Shown: piece after piece, positions 23,663 through 34,956 of the stretch
Layout of the letters: each line of letters starts with the position of its first letter
Position numbering within the stretch: the stretch's first letter is position 1
Source of the DNA: Porpolomopsis calyptriformis
Lineage: Eukaryota; Basidiomycota; Agaricomycetes; Agaricales; Hygrophoraceae
Direction of reading: 5' to 3'
DNA: 64,000 bases
NCBI GenBank assembly: GCA_951640195.1
Contig: OX621166.1
Coordinates: 310,001-374,000, forward strand
Program-made: the position numbers and the translations under genes
Notes under the pieces: generated by a model
The model's input: only the letters and a program-made list of their open reading frames with translations
The model's database searches: none
What the model was told of the DNA's origin: nothing

Positions 23663-26600
23663 ATGTCTCAGGTACCCTTCGCGTTGACATCGTGAGACTG
23701 TTAATATTTACGGCGTCCCACCGCGAATGTCAACTTGAACCTTGAGAAAGAACCTGCTCATGGTTCAAAACGCTCTCAAGCGGGGTTTGTCCTCCGTCCA
23801 TCTTCTTAATCGTGACAAATTCTAATTTAGGGTACCACAGGTCGCTCACAACCCATGGCCATTAGCTTTGACCGTTATGACCCCATTGCTGTTGAATCTT
23901 CTTGGTACGACTGGTGGGACTCTCAAGGTTTCTTCCAGCCACAGTTGACTGCCGGCGGCAAGCCCTCTTCTAATGGAGTATTTGTGCTCCCACTCGCCAT
24001 TCCCACCATCAATGGCCCCTTACATCTTGGCCATGCTCTCACCTTTACCATTCAAGATACCCTGAGTCGATGGTGCGTAACCTGTGATGGTTCTATACAT
24101 TGAGCCATGACATTCCATAGGAATCGAATGATGGGCAAGACCACTCTTTACGTTCCCGGATTTGATCACGGGGGCATATCCACTGAGTATGTGGTTGAAA
24201 AGCGATTATACAAGAAAACAGGTCAAACTCGCCATAATCTTGGACGAGAGAAGTTTCTCCAAGTGATGCAGGAGTGGAACATCGAGTAAGTTTAATTTTA
24301 TTACTTTAGGGGTTTTGTTCGAATACCCTCGCGCAGCTGTCAAGCGAGGATCACCAAGCAGCTGCGACGATTAGGCAACAGTTGTGACTGGACTCGGGCG
24401 GGTTTCACCATGGGAGAGGTACTTGATTTCAGACTACGATCCAAATATCGCTGACTCTGTCCAACAGAGATCCTCAAAAAGCGTTGTTGAGGCCTTTTGT
24501 CGATTATACGAAGAGGGTGTCATCTACCGTGCCAACCGATTTGTAAATTGGTGCGTGGATCTCAACACAGCTTTGTCTGATGTCGAGGTAAGTTCGCTCA
24601 AAGTTTAACCTAATGTGCCAAAGACTGATCCTCTCGTTGCACGACAGGTGGGAACAAAGCTATTACACGGTAAAACTATGCTATCTGTCCCTGGATACCC
24701 TCCATCAGAGCAATTCGAGTTTGGTGTTATCACCTCGTTTGCATATCAGATTGAGAATTCAGGTGAATTTTTTTGTGATCTCACTGTCCATCTCGTTGAG
24801 ACAATATAATGCACAGACGACAAGATCGTCGTGACCACCACCCGCCCGGAAATGATGCTGGGGGCCACTGCAATTGCGGTTCATCCTAATGATATCCGAT
24901 ATCAGGTATCCTTTCTATAGCCTTCCTAAATTCACTTCATTCCTCAATCTTCCAAACAGCATCTTCAAGGCAAATTTGTAAACCACCCTTTTGTCCAACG
25001 GCGCATTCCCATTATTACAGATGATATTATTGTCGACATGGAGTTTGGTACAGGTGCCATTGATATTACTCCAGCTCACGATCCCACGAACTACGAAGTT
25101 GCCCTTCGGCATAATCTTCAAATTATCAACATCTTAAACGACGATGGCTCACTCAATGGACATACCGGAGAGAAATTCAAGGTACAGTTCAAATGGAACT
25201 AAAAAGATGTACTTTTGAGACCTGACAGCGAAGTCCTTGGTAGGGCATGAAACGGTTCCATGCGAGGTTGGCAGTCGTGGAGGCACTGAAGAACGCAGGT
25301 CTCTATGTTAAGAGTGACGACAATCCTATGGAAATCACGATTTGCAAGTGCGTTGGGCTTTCTTATGAATCATTTGTTTGCTCAATTCTAGTTCAAAGGA
25401 AATCGCACGACATCGTCGAACCACTGCTGAAACCACAGTGGTGGATAAGCTGCAAACCCCTAGCAGAAGCAGCAGTCAAGGTTGGAGTTTTTCACCCTTC
25501 ACATCCTCTCGTTTACATTGCGCCTCCGTAGCGTGCACGAAGCGAACTGGTAATTTCTTCCAACGTCGAGGCGGAATGGTATGATTTCCTCGCAAACATG
25601 CAAGACTGGTGTGTGTCTCGGCAACTTTGGTGGGGACACCAGTGTCCAGCCTATTTTGTTCGCATCGAGGGACAAGAAGAAGATGTAAGCCGCCTTCGCT
25701 TTATATAATGGGTATCACTACGTTCTGAGACAAATTCAGAGGGGCGATAGTAAAAATTGGGTGGTGGGACGAACCATTGAACAGGCCACTGAGCGAGCGA
25801 AGATTCTTGCGGGCGGTGCGCCGTTTACATTGGAGCAGGACGAAGACATCTTGGATACCTGGTTTTCCAGTTCGTTATGGTTGTTCTCGGTTATGGGCTG
25901 GCCAGATAACGTGCGTTACTCCACGCGACTCCTTCATTGCCATACGTTTATATTGGCATTATTAATGCCAGACTGCAGACATGCAGAATTTTTACCCATC
26001 GACCATTCTCGAGAGCGGTTGTGATACCCTCTTTACCTGGGCCGCACGAACGGCTTTGCTAGGTGTCTATCTTACGAAGATTATTCCTTTTAAAGAAATC
26101 CTCTGCCACGGCATGGTCCGTGACTCTTATGGCCAAAAGATGGGCAAGTCACTAGGGAATGGGGTAGACCCTCTTGACGTCATCCAGGGAGCTACTCTCG
26201 GAGCTCTCCACGAACAGCTGTACGAGGGGTTCTTGGACGAGAAGCAGATTGCCAAGGCTAGGGCCGGGCACAAGGTGGATTATCCCAATGGCATCCCAGA
26301 ATGCGGAACCGATGCGCTGCGTTTTGCTATGTGTGCTTACTCAGGAAAAGGTGGGTTCCGCTGGCTCGCTAAGCCCTCTTCTCTTTTCGAGGGAATTTTA
26401 ACTCCCTTTGACAGGCAACGATTTCAATTTGGACGTTGAGTGCGTCAAGGGATATCGCAACTTTTGTAATACTATCTTCAATACAACAAAATTCGCTTTG
26501 CTGCAGCTTAAAATCGGCTTCGTACCTGAACCGAGTCCGAAGGCTGGTGAAATTTCTCAATCCGAGGGTCCAACTGCTAATGATCACGTCTGCCTTATAG

Positions 26601-27568
26601 CCAACCGGAGAAGAGAGTCTCGTCGAACGATGGATCCTTCACAAGCTCAATATGGCAGCGGATGAGGTCAACAAGCAGCTGGCCGATCGCAATTTCACCG
26701 CTTCGACACAATCTGCGCAAAAGTTCTGGTTGTATGAGCTGTCTGAGGTGTATATTGTAAGTCACTTCGGTGAGAAGGGTTCTCTCTGCGATTTGTCATC
26801 GAAACTTGCTCTTCAGGAGGCGATCAAACCCATGATGGACGAAGCTGCTCCTGGGGCAGCACGAAGATCGATGCAGCAGACCTTGTACACGTGCCTCGAC
26901 CATGGACTGCGACTTTTACACCCTTTTATGCCCTTTGTAACGGAGGAACTGTGGCAACGCTTACCCCGTCGACCGGGCGATTCTACGCCTTCAATTATGA
27001 TATCCTCTTATCCTGTATTTGTGAGCAATTGTGGCGTTCTTCGGCTGATTCAAGTCTGATGTTGTTGGCTAGTCTTCGGCCTTTGCATTCGAAGAGGCAC
27101 ATAGGGCTTTTGAACTCGTGCTTTCCGCGATTAAGGCCGGCCGGTCCTTGGCAGCCTCTTACAACTTGCAGAGGGATATTCAATGTACGTGTTTCTGACT
27201 GATAGGAATGACTCCTTTCGGAGGTCCTTATTGTATCACCAGATGCAGCATATTTCCATGCCCAAACGGACAACGAAGCAGCTCTCTTCAAGTCCCAGAT
27301 CCCTGTTATCGTAACCCTGATCAAAGGCTGCAAGAGCGGCAAAGTCGTCCGAGATAGCAACGATATCCCTCGCGGATGTGGCTCCGCTCTTATTTCCCAT
27401 ACCCTTGCGGTGTATACCCTCGTCCAGGTGAGTGTGCCATCGCCCTGTGCGTTCACTGCCCGTGACACTCTTGTGGTTAGTAATGTCACTGGCCCGGCTT
27501 CCCGTGTCCTGGCTGGTCCCGCCAAAAACTTATATCGATTTTACCCCAGCTGGTCGAAATATCCTTAA
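23663..27568 (+). CDS. VAS1: divergent valyl-tRNA synthetase
   Basis: Class Ia aminoacyl-tRNA synthetase with about 14 exons; all introns I followed keep the frame. A three-codon first exon (23663-23671) spliced to 23831 is inferred; otherwise the start is 23855. Catalytic and editing regions are complete and in order: the HIGH-like site reads HLGH, followed by [17 protein letters not shown], the editing-domain segment [40 protein letters not shown], and the KMSKS-like loop [10 protein letters not shown]. The anticodon-binding helical domain follows ([16 protein letters not shown]). Differences from usual ValRS are the Ser-to-Gly change in KMSKS, the altered PPPNVTG segment before HIGH, and no C-terminal coiled-coil arm. 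The stop at 27568 is the first after the last recognisable segment. It may be a paralog of a canonical VAS1 elsewhere. Confidence 0.82.
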
Positions 27569-27983
27569 GGACTCTTGAAAAGACTCTTATCCTTTAAGTT
27601 TACATGGTATCTAGGACGTTTATCTCTCTGATCAGGACTCTACTTATAACCTAACCTGAGCGTGCTTAACGCCAGTCCTTGTCCGCTTTAACTGCTACAA
27701 ACATATCGGACTATCATCCCCCTTCCTTTCCTTTTTTTTCTCACTCACATTCCAAGGGACGGGCGATTTCGCTCCTGGAAAAGCAAATCGTCACAGGTAT
27801 TACATTTCTGATGGACTTAGTACGTTTGTTATTGCATTTCGCCACTCTTTACCCCAATCTCGAATACGCAGAAAGCCTCTAGCAATAGTGAGGGATGAGG
27901 CTATCAGGTACTGACCCCAAATTAAATAAGTAATCGAAGAGTGTGTGTAGAATGATGGTGAGAAGATTTCAGAACCTTGATGA
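27569..27983. other. intergenic between convergent genes
   Basis: This 415-bp interval follows the ValRS stop and holds the 3' side of NoxR. A pyrimidine-rich tract lies near 27719-27750. I looked here for the missing ValRS coiled-coil exon and did not find it. Confidence 0.4.
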
Positions 27984-30049
27984 TCAAATGTTGCCATGCG
28001 GGATGTCCGTGCACCAAACTTCCAGCTTCCCCTCCGGTCTCCCCTTTGAGCTCTCCCGAGCCGTTTCAATAGCCAACTCGTAATCGGATTCGTCCAAAAG
28101 CGAAATCATTCCTCCATCTTCATCCTTGAATTTCAACATAACGCCATTTACACTGCCGAATTTCTTCATCAACATCCTCACAAACTCCTTGAATGACACA
28201 TTAGGCGAGAGGGTCATTCCCCGAAGGTCGTCACGGTAATGTAGCTGCAAAAAGATAGCACAAATCAGTCAAATGAGAGAGAGAGAGAGAGAGAGAATCG
28301 ATAGCAAGATAACAAACCTTGACTCTGATTTTGTGTAATTCGAACGGCCCTTCCTCAAACTCCCCTCCACTCACATACCCTTCTTCCTCCTCCTCGTACC
28401 CAAGTCTACTCTGCGTCCTCCGCGCAAATTTACGTCTCACGCTCCCGTGACCGATGCTCCCATACACACTCCCCGCATACACCGTCGACGGTGCGCTCCG
28501 CGACTGTTCCTTCTGTAGAAGAGCCTGTGGATAACCCGCCGTCTCCTTCGTGTTGTTCTGAGCCCACGCCGCTATCCGATTTGCCTTCGACCCGGGAGTG
28601 AATGGGCTGAAGGAGCGCGAGACAGGCGGAGGAAGAGGGGGGGGTTCACCATAGGATTGGAAGTACTCGTCGTAGAGTTCCGTAATGCGTGCCGAGCGGT
28701 CTGGAACAAGTATTGATATATATACAAAATACGTGTTAGTGAATAATCACGTACCTGGTATTATATTCTCTGCCAGAGGTTGATTTGTGGTCGTATTTAG
28801 TGATGTGTATATGCCAGGCTCGCTGATTCTAGGGTTCATCGAAGCTTTCGCTGTTGTAATAGTGGAGTTGGCCCGCAACATATTAGTCTTTGTAGTAGCT
28901 GATGGTAGTAGCGGTGGTCTACCCCTTTCCGACTCGGGTTGTGAACCTGTGCCGTTGTGAAATAATGTTATCTTCAAGCTTGGTTTGGACTGCTAAAGGG
29001 TAGGAGACGTACGAGAAGTCGTGTTACTCCTTGCGAGTGGTAGGATATCAGTCCGAAGAGATTCGATATAAACACCGCCGGGTGCTATGCCCTGCTTCAG
29101 GCGGGTGGCACCAGAGAAGGAGGTGAAGGTATCTCCAGAATCACTGGATGCCACAAGTTTCTGAGGGCGATGGTCAGAAAAAGGGAAATGAGGATAGAGG
29201 GAGGAGAACTCACGGCTTTGCCCATGAAGTCCTTTAGCCTCGAGTTCTTGACTTTGGCCTCGGCTGGTCGATACAATACCCCGACGGGCTGTGCAAAAAA
29301 GAGCTCGAGACGGTGATGTTATCGTCCGTTAACAAGAGACACTCACAATACTGAAGACGGTGTAGCCTTCGCCCTTGTGCTCGATAGCTTCGTCGATGAC
29401 ATCGTGTTCCTCTGTCGCCTTGGCATTTCTCGCGGCCTCCAAGTCCGACAATCCTTCTTCTGTGCGGCCCATGTATATCTGTGAGAGGCCTTTGTTGAAA
29501 AGAATTTCGGCGGAAAAAAGCACGAATTTGAGGCCGAGCTGTTGATAGCGGCTTTGGGAATGGTCATGAGTGTCGGGGGTGGTCACCACCGAAAATAATA
29601 TGGAAGGACCTACATCTCTGAATTGCCCCGCAGATGCATCCAAGCCTCCTCGAAATCCTTAAGCGAGAGCTGGAATCGACCCAGCAGGAAGTTGGAAACA
29701 CCACATTGAAAGTACCTAGAAGGCGAGAATAAGCCAAGTTTGCCCCCCCTCCGAGAGAAAGACCGTAGACTGACGCAACAGCAAGATGCTGGTCCAAGGT
29801 CGTGGCTTCGATGAACTTCTCCACGGCAGTCTCGTGCTCGCCGAGTGTGGCATATATCAAGCCCATGTTGGTCAAAATCCTTGAATTACCGGCGATATGC
29901 TGGGGAAAAAAAGAGGATCGAACAACGAATGTGTGGATAAAGGGCAGAAAAAGACACACGGAGAATAATTCTAAACTGTTCTCGAAGTCCTCAGCATCAT
30001 ATGCCTGGAGGGCGGCAGACCATGTTTCCAGCTCTGCTTTGAGAGACAT
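27984..30049 (-). CDS. noxR: NADPH oxidase regulator NoxR (p67phox homolog)
   Basis: Multi-exon gene with the fungal NoxR layout. The N-terminus (MSLKAELETWSAALQAYDAE) begins a TPR array that continues through NMGLIYATLGEHETAVEKF and LGRFQLSLKDFEEAW to LFNKGLSQIYMGRTEEGLSD. TPRs bind active Rac. The Nox activation segment follows across exon junctions near 29.3-29.1 kb: PVGVLYRPAEAKVKN, KDFMGKAKLVASSD and FTSFSGATRL. The middle is Ser/Thr/Pro-rich. The C-terminus is a PB1 domain (FVRMLMKKFGSVNGVMLKF, DEDGGMISLLDESDYELAI). As in other fungal NoxR proteins, no SH3 domain is seen. It should activate NoxA/NoxB at the plasma membrane for ROS-driven development. A GA microsatellite lies inside one 3' intron. 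Confidence 0.93.
28275..28296. repeat. (GA)11 microsatellite in a NoxR intron
   Basis: Eleven GA units on +, read as (TC)n on the coding strand. It lies upstream of an intron acceptor and may serve as its polypyrimidine tract. Confidence 0.8.
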
Positions 30050-30330
30050 GAGGGCGGAAAGAGAAATTGTGCGTCCCGGACGCAGCAGGATCGAGAAATG
30101 ACTGGAGTGGAGTGGAGTAGGGTGAGAAGAAAGCAACCGAGGGTAGTTAAAGGGATTCCGTTCCATGAGGACGGTTGCCGTGCAACCATTTCCCAATCAC
30201 CTGCGGGGATGATTCATATCTCGGACTACGTGATTTCAACGAGTGATTCCAACGGCCGGAGATGGATAAACACGACAGCAAGCGGGTTGGTAATAATGAT
30301 ATAGGCGAAGAAAGGGTGCTAAACAGGAAA

Positions 30331-31746
30331 TCAAGTATACTCAAACTCAGGAAACTCGTGACCGTACACATCATCCGCTGCCATACCATAACCAGCCATG
30401 ACATTATCCTCCGGGTACATGTCGAATCTGCACTGACTTCAAAAATTGTCTTTACAGATGAAGGAAACAAGCTATACGCACGCGCTGGCGTCACCCTCTC
30501 CAACTATTCTCGGCAGATATGGTGCCGTAATCTCTCTCTTCACCAGCCTCTGCCAGTCAACCTCGCGGAACCACGGATGAGCAAAGACATCGCCAGCGCC
30601 GTTTCGCAGATTCCCATATCGTTTCGTAGGGTCGCTCTCCAGAAGTTTAAGTATCAGGTCCGTAGCAAAATGGTGAAACGCAGGCCAGCGGATGCATGAC
30701 GGTCCGCGCGCTATTTTTTCGTAGAGGAATACATGGTTCATATCCGGTTGGTGGTATGGAGGGAGACCGGAGAGCATTTCGAATATGAGCACGCCGAGCG
30801 CGTACCAGTCTACGCTTTTGTTATACCGTTGTTGCCCGATGATCTGTTGGGGTGAATAAAAAGGGATGAGTTTCGGAATTCGCAATGAAGCGCAAGAACT
30901 GACTTCGGGCGCAAGGTAGTCGGGTGTGCCACAGAGTGTCCATGTCGTGAGTGAACATGATTTTGCGAAACCGAAATCGGCAATCTTGATGTGGCCGTCT
31001 ATATGGAGCAGGATATTTTCAGGCTTGAGGTCGCGGTAGATGATGTCTAGTGTGTGCAGGTAGTGTAAGGCTAATGCCACTTCTGCGGCATAAAATTTGG
31101 CAACTGAATCTGGGAATCTCTACAGTAATAGATGATCAGCGGGGTTGGAGTTGGAAGGCGGCCGAACGTACATGCGATCGACGCAACAAGGTAAATAATT
31201 CACCACCCGAAACGAAATCCATGACCATGTACAAATTTGAGTCGTCTTGAAATGTCCCCCAGAGATTAATGATAAATGGATGTTGGATAGAGTAAAGTAT
31301 TCTCTGCTCGTTGTTTGTGTGCTCGACCTGCTTCATCTTAACGATCCTCTCTTTGTTCAGCACCTTGATGGCATAAAATCGCAGGTTGTGCTTGCTGCGA
31401 ACTGCCAAACAACACTCGTGATTCTTGCTCCAAAAGCCAGATCAGATAACTAACCAAGATGCACCCGGCCAAAACTCCCAGTGCCGAGCGTGCGCTGGAT
31501 GATGAAGTCATCGAGACAGTAGCTGATCTTGGGTCGGGCGACACTCTGCGCGAGAAGAGAGTGCATTGATTCGTCGTCGAAGCTATCCCCTCTTTTGCTT
31601 AGGTCACTGAGTGACGTCCGTTGAGTTGATACCGACGGTCGGCGGGCCTGGGCTGGGCTGACGTCGGATGCTTGTGGGGCATCCGCGGCCTGCTTGTCCT
31701 TGGTAAGGGAGAGATTTCCAAGTTTGTCCGTCATACGCCTGAGCAT
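30331..31746 (-). CDS. cAMP-dependent protein kinase catalytic subunit
   Basis: Five exons (31455-31746, 31172-31401, 30904-31119, 30482-30843, 30331-30427) encode 398 aa. All kinase motifs are intact: the glycine loop [11 protein letters not shown] (across the first junction), AIKVLNKER lysine, [16 protein letters not shown], and the activation loop [14 protein letters not shown] whose Thr is the PDK1 site. The AGC C-tail is present, ending [11 protein letters not shown] with the FxxF motif that docks on the N-lobe. About 85 residues of Ser/Pro-rich sequence precede the kinase core, as in fungal PKA. The motifs fit PKA better than Sch9 or PKC. The neighbour NoxR lies 281 bp downstream on the same strand. 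Expected role: cAMP signalling in growth and mating. Confidence 0.95.
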
Positions 31747-32245
31747 GATTGGGTGTTGAGTAAGTGGTACGAAGAGAAGAAGAAGAAGAATGCTGGATTG
31801 GGATTATATAGCCACAAATCCGAGAACCAACGGATTGGTACCATGCATCATGGCCTGTTTTTTCCCTTTTTGGATCAAGGCAGTACGTAACCTCGGAATT
31901 CCGAACCGCTTGAGGCCTGGAGGGGACAATGGACATCACAGAACCTAGATCACCAATGTGCGCACAGTGAACTCTGGGGGTGCAAAATGGTACTTGCAGC
32001 TGGCTTGGAGTACAGTGGGGCTGAGTTTGACGGTAGCGTGCTATTGTTCTCTATTTGGGTAACATTGGCGTGAATCGGACTTCGCTAAGAGCTTGGATGC
32101 CAGCGCGGTGATGCCAGCTTCTTGGTAAGGTATTACTGTATATAGAATATACACAAAACATGTACAAATATGATAAGAAGTAGCATTCATTCTCTGACCT
32201 TATCACAATTGATGAACGGTGTAAGCATGATAAGCCTATACCACC
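31747..32245. other. PKA upstream region / left flank of Harbinger element
   Basis: This 499-bp interval holds the PKA promoter and probably the left end of the PIF/Harbinger element. No terminal inverted repeat could be fixed. TATA-like TATATAG occurs near 31805 and TATATAGAATATAC near 32140. Confidence 0.35.
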
Positions 32246-33063
32246 ATGCAGTCTTCAAGCGATGACAGTGGTAATGACAGTGGTAATGACAGCGACACCT
32301 CCAATTCCTTCGATCACAATTCCTACAGCCAAGTTCGCAAGTGTGGCCTTCAGGGACAAGAATTAGCAACATTTTTTGCATCTGTTATGTCCCATGCTAT
32401 ATCACTCTATGTTCAATCCCATGTTAAAATTCCATACCACACTTCAGCTCTCACTGGCCAAGCCTGGGTCCTTGAGCTTTTAACGGGACATCCAAAATGA
32501 ATCCAATGTGAACTTGGCGTCCATCTTCCTGTTTTCCAGCATTTGATTTACACAATGCGATGTCATGGCCTCACCGATGGAAAATTCATATCTCTTGAGG
32601 AACAAGCTGCCATCTTTTTACATGCCTGTGTAACTGGGCAGTCTTCTCGACATCTTGGAGAATGGTTCCAGCATTCCCATTCCACAATCTCAAAGTAATT
32701 TGTTCTTTCTTATTTTTTCCCTCACTTACAATTATGTATTAGGTATTTTCTAGCTATGCTTTCCTATTTTTCATTGGCTCCATTCTATACTGAAAATATA
32801 ACCCTGCCCCTTGCAACTGATCCAACACCTGAATGTATACAAAATGATCCCAAACTGTTCCCTTTCTTTGCAGATGCAATTGGTGCAATCGATGGTACTT
32901 ATATTGTCTGCACACCATCTGCCAGCGAGCAGGCAGCATCGCATAATCGCAAGGGTGGAACAATACAAAACTGTCTAATGGCTTGCTCGTTTGACCTCAA
33001 ATTCATATATGTACTCAGTGGTTGGGAAGGGTTGGCATCAGATGCTGCTGTTTGGAATGATGC

Positions 33064-33266
33064 TGTTAAGAATTGCACTGGGAACGTGCACATCTTGGCA
33101 ACGGCTCAGACCACTGAGCCAAAACGTCGCAGAACTGGACTTACCCAGTTCGGTTGTTCCCAGTATATATACCATATTACACGTGACCAGCTAGAATCTG
33201 CTCGACGTTCATGAGAGACGGCCTCAGCGCGCTCGATCTCATGTCTCGAATTTCAGATCCGTGACA
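33064..33266. repeat. left LTR of TRIM-like element (203 bp)
   Basis: Starts TGTTAAGAATTGCACTGGGA and ends CCGTGACA. It contains a TATA-like GTATATATACC near 33165. An A-box-like TGGCTCAGTGG lies on the minus strand at 33111-33121. Confidence 0.93.
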
Positions 33267-33905
33267 TTCACCTCCACTTTTATGAATGTCGGTCCCAGAC
33301 ATTGCTGGGTACCACCAATCCAGTAGTGCACGGAACCATTGCTGGTCCACTGATATACATAAGACGCCTGTCAGAGGTTGAGGATACAGCAACACTGGTG
33401 GTCCAGTAGTCTACTGCCGTCTCAGCATGACACTTTGGATTCTGATCCATCAGCCTTCACATAATCCATGATTCGGATGAGGTCCATCTTGGACAGTTGG
33501 CGCTCCGTATAGAGACAACTGTCTAGGGCCAAATCCAGCTACTGCATTCATAGCAAGAACTCCATATGATGACGGAGTATGGCTTATTTAGTGTCGAGGT
33601 CCTCGACAGTCCACAACATCCTATATTTAAGCTCCGGGATGATGACGATCAAACACGCCTTGGCTTATTTATACTCGAGGTCCTCGAGTCGGAGCTGCAG
33701 TAATCAGAGGGACCATGCTCAACAGAGTTAGGGAGACCTTCAATACTCAGACACGTCTCGTTAGAGGTCAGGGTAGCCTTGACCAATTGCATATGTCCTT
33801 TTGTAACACGTGCATCACCACGTGCTCATCAGAATTCATTTATAGGGACTTTAATTCTGATGAGTGTAGGATTCGAACTCTGGACCGCATGTGAAGTCCA
33901 GTTCT

Positions 33906-34108
33906 TGTTAAGAATTGCACTGGGAATGTGCGCATCTTGGCAACGGCTCAGACCACTGAGCCAAAACGTCGCAGAACTGGACTTACCCAGTTCGGTTGTT
34001 CCCAGTATATATACCATATTACACGTGACCGGCTAGAATCTGCTCGACGTTCATGAGAGACGGCCTCAGTGCGCTTGATCTCATGTCTCGAATTTCAGAT
34101 CCGTGACA
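33906..34108. repeat. right LTR of TRIM-like element (203 bp)
   Basis: The second copy is 97.5% identical to the left LTR by direct comparison (5 transitions). The minus-strand A-box-like motif is conserved at 33953-33963. Confidence 0.93.
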
Positions 34109-34634
34109 GATGCACAACTGACAGACCTCAGGATACCTCCTGGGAAATATTATTTAGGTGATGCTGGCTTTGGGTCATGTAGTGAGCTCATTGTCCCCTT
34201 CCAAGGTCAGCGTTATCACCTTGACGAGTTCAGGCATGCTAGCCTTCGGTGAGCTGTTTAGATTATCTTTTTCCTAGGCTGACTACTTTCTTAGGCCCGC
34301 AAACCCACATGAATTGTTCAACCTTCGACATGCAGGGGTGCGAAATGTTGTTGATCGTGTTTTTGGAGTTCTGAAAAACCACTTTAAAATCCTTCTGTTA
34401 CCACCACAGTACAGTATGGATAAACAGGCTCAAATCCCCCCAGCAACCTGCAGCCTTCACAATTTCATCTGCCGGTATGACCCTGATACCAATGAAATCA
34501 TGCGATACCAAGAACATGAAGCCCAAGAAATTGACTTGGAAAGTCAGGGCGTATTAGGGTCGGGTCCCCCAAGCCGTGCAGAGCGAGTGTGGGCAAATGA
34601 ATGGCGTGAGGCGATAGCTAATGCAATGTGGGAC

Positions 34635-34956
34635 TGTCACGGTCATAATTTTCTTTTCTTTCTCTTATCTTATCACATGCAAACCTGTATCTTATCTTGG
34701 GATTCCCCACTGCCTTTCTCCGGGATTCCCCATTGCCTTTCTCCAGGATTCCCCACTACCCTACCTATATGCGGACATACTTCATTTCCGTTACATTTCA
34801 ACCCCTTATGATTCATCATTGATCACGATGACTCATTCTTATCTCTACCTCATGTTATGTCGCACTGACTCACACAGATAAGTAGTCAGTATATAAAGAG
34901 TACCTCTTGTACATATCAGACTTCAAGTCTGATTCCTCGTTAACCTACTCATAACA
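34635..34956 (+). mobile_element. solo LTR in the 3' end of the Harbinger transposase
   Basis: A 322-bp sequence begins TGTCACGG and ends CATAACA. It is flanked by near-identical 5-bp repeats GGGAC (34630-34634) and AGGAC (34957-34961), one mismatch. It contains a TATATAAAG box near 34889, consistent with + orientation. No second copy or internal region is adjacent, so it is a solo LTR. Its layout resembles the solo LTR at 60707. Confidence 0.72.
34699..34760. repeat. 23-bp tandem repeat (2.7 copies) inside solo LTR
   Basis: The unit GGGATTCCCCACTGCCTTTC plus TCC is repeated at 34699, 34722 and partly at 34745, with one or two substitutions. Confidence 0.85.

Larger units (their letters stand above)
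33064..34108. mobile_element. TRIM-like mini LTR retroelement
   Basis: A 1,045-bp element has two 203-bp direct repeats that begin TG and end CA (TGTTAAG ... GTGACA). It is flanked by an exact 5-bp target duplication GATGC (33059-33063 and 34109-34113). The 639-bp interior has no coding capacity beyond short ORFs, so it is non-autonomous. Removing it with one GATGC restores the Harbinger reading frame exactly. The LTRs differ at 5 of 203 positions, all transitions. No clear primer-binding site starting TGG follows the left LTR. The interior holds palindromes, a hairpin and a tRNA-like B-box. Confidence 0.93.
32246..34634 (+). pseudogene. Harbinger-type DDE transposase, interrupted
   Basis: The reading frame starts at 32246 with an acidic Ser/Asp-rich N-terminus. 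An in-frame TGA at 32498-32500 breaks it, yet clear coding continues in the same frame (LEEQAAIFLHACVTGQSSRH, then EWFQHSHSTISK). A 48-bp intron (32695-32742) follows. The DDE core has its first Asp in FADAIGAIDGTYI and its second in LSGWEGLASDAAVW. A 1,045-bp TRIM insertion then splits the ORF after WNDA. Beyond it come GKYYLGDAGFGS and, after a short intron, HELFNLRHAGVRNVVDRVFG. The position normally held by catalytic Glu (IER) is Asp here (VDR). A solo LTR cuts the last codons at 34635. The gene is dead in at least three ways. Confidence 0.85.

Noticed and set aside
25365..25408. Apparent frame break in the valyl-tRNA synthetase at a 44-bp intron
   Set aside because: Using the acceptor 7 bp downstream (CAAAG) gives a 51-bp intron and keeps the family frame (then [11 protein letters not shown]), so no frameshift is needed.
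26995..27525. 176-codon minus-strand frame
   Set aside because: Antisense shadow of the 3' exons of the valyl-tRNA synthetase.
33866..33980. A true tRNA gene on the minus strand
   Set aside because: A- and B-box-like motifs exist, but no acceptor stem or anticodon stem pairs properly, so it is kept only as a tRNA-like promoter observation.
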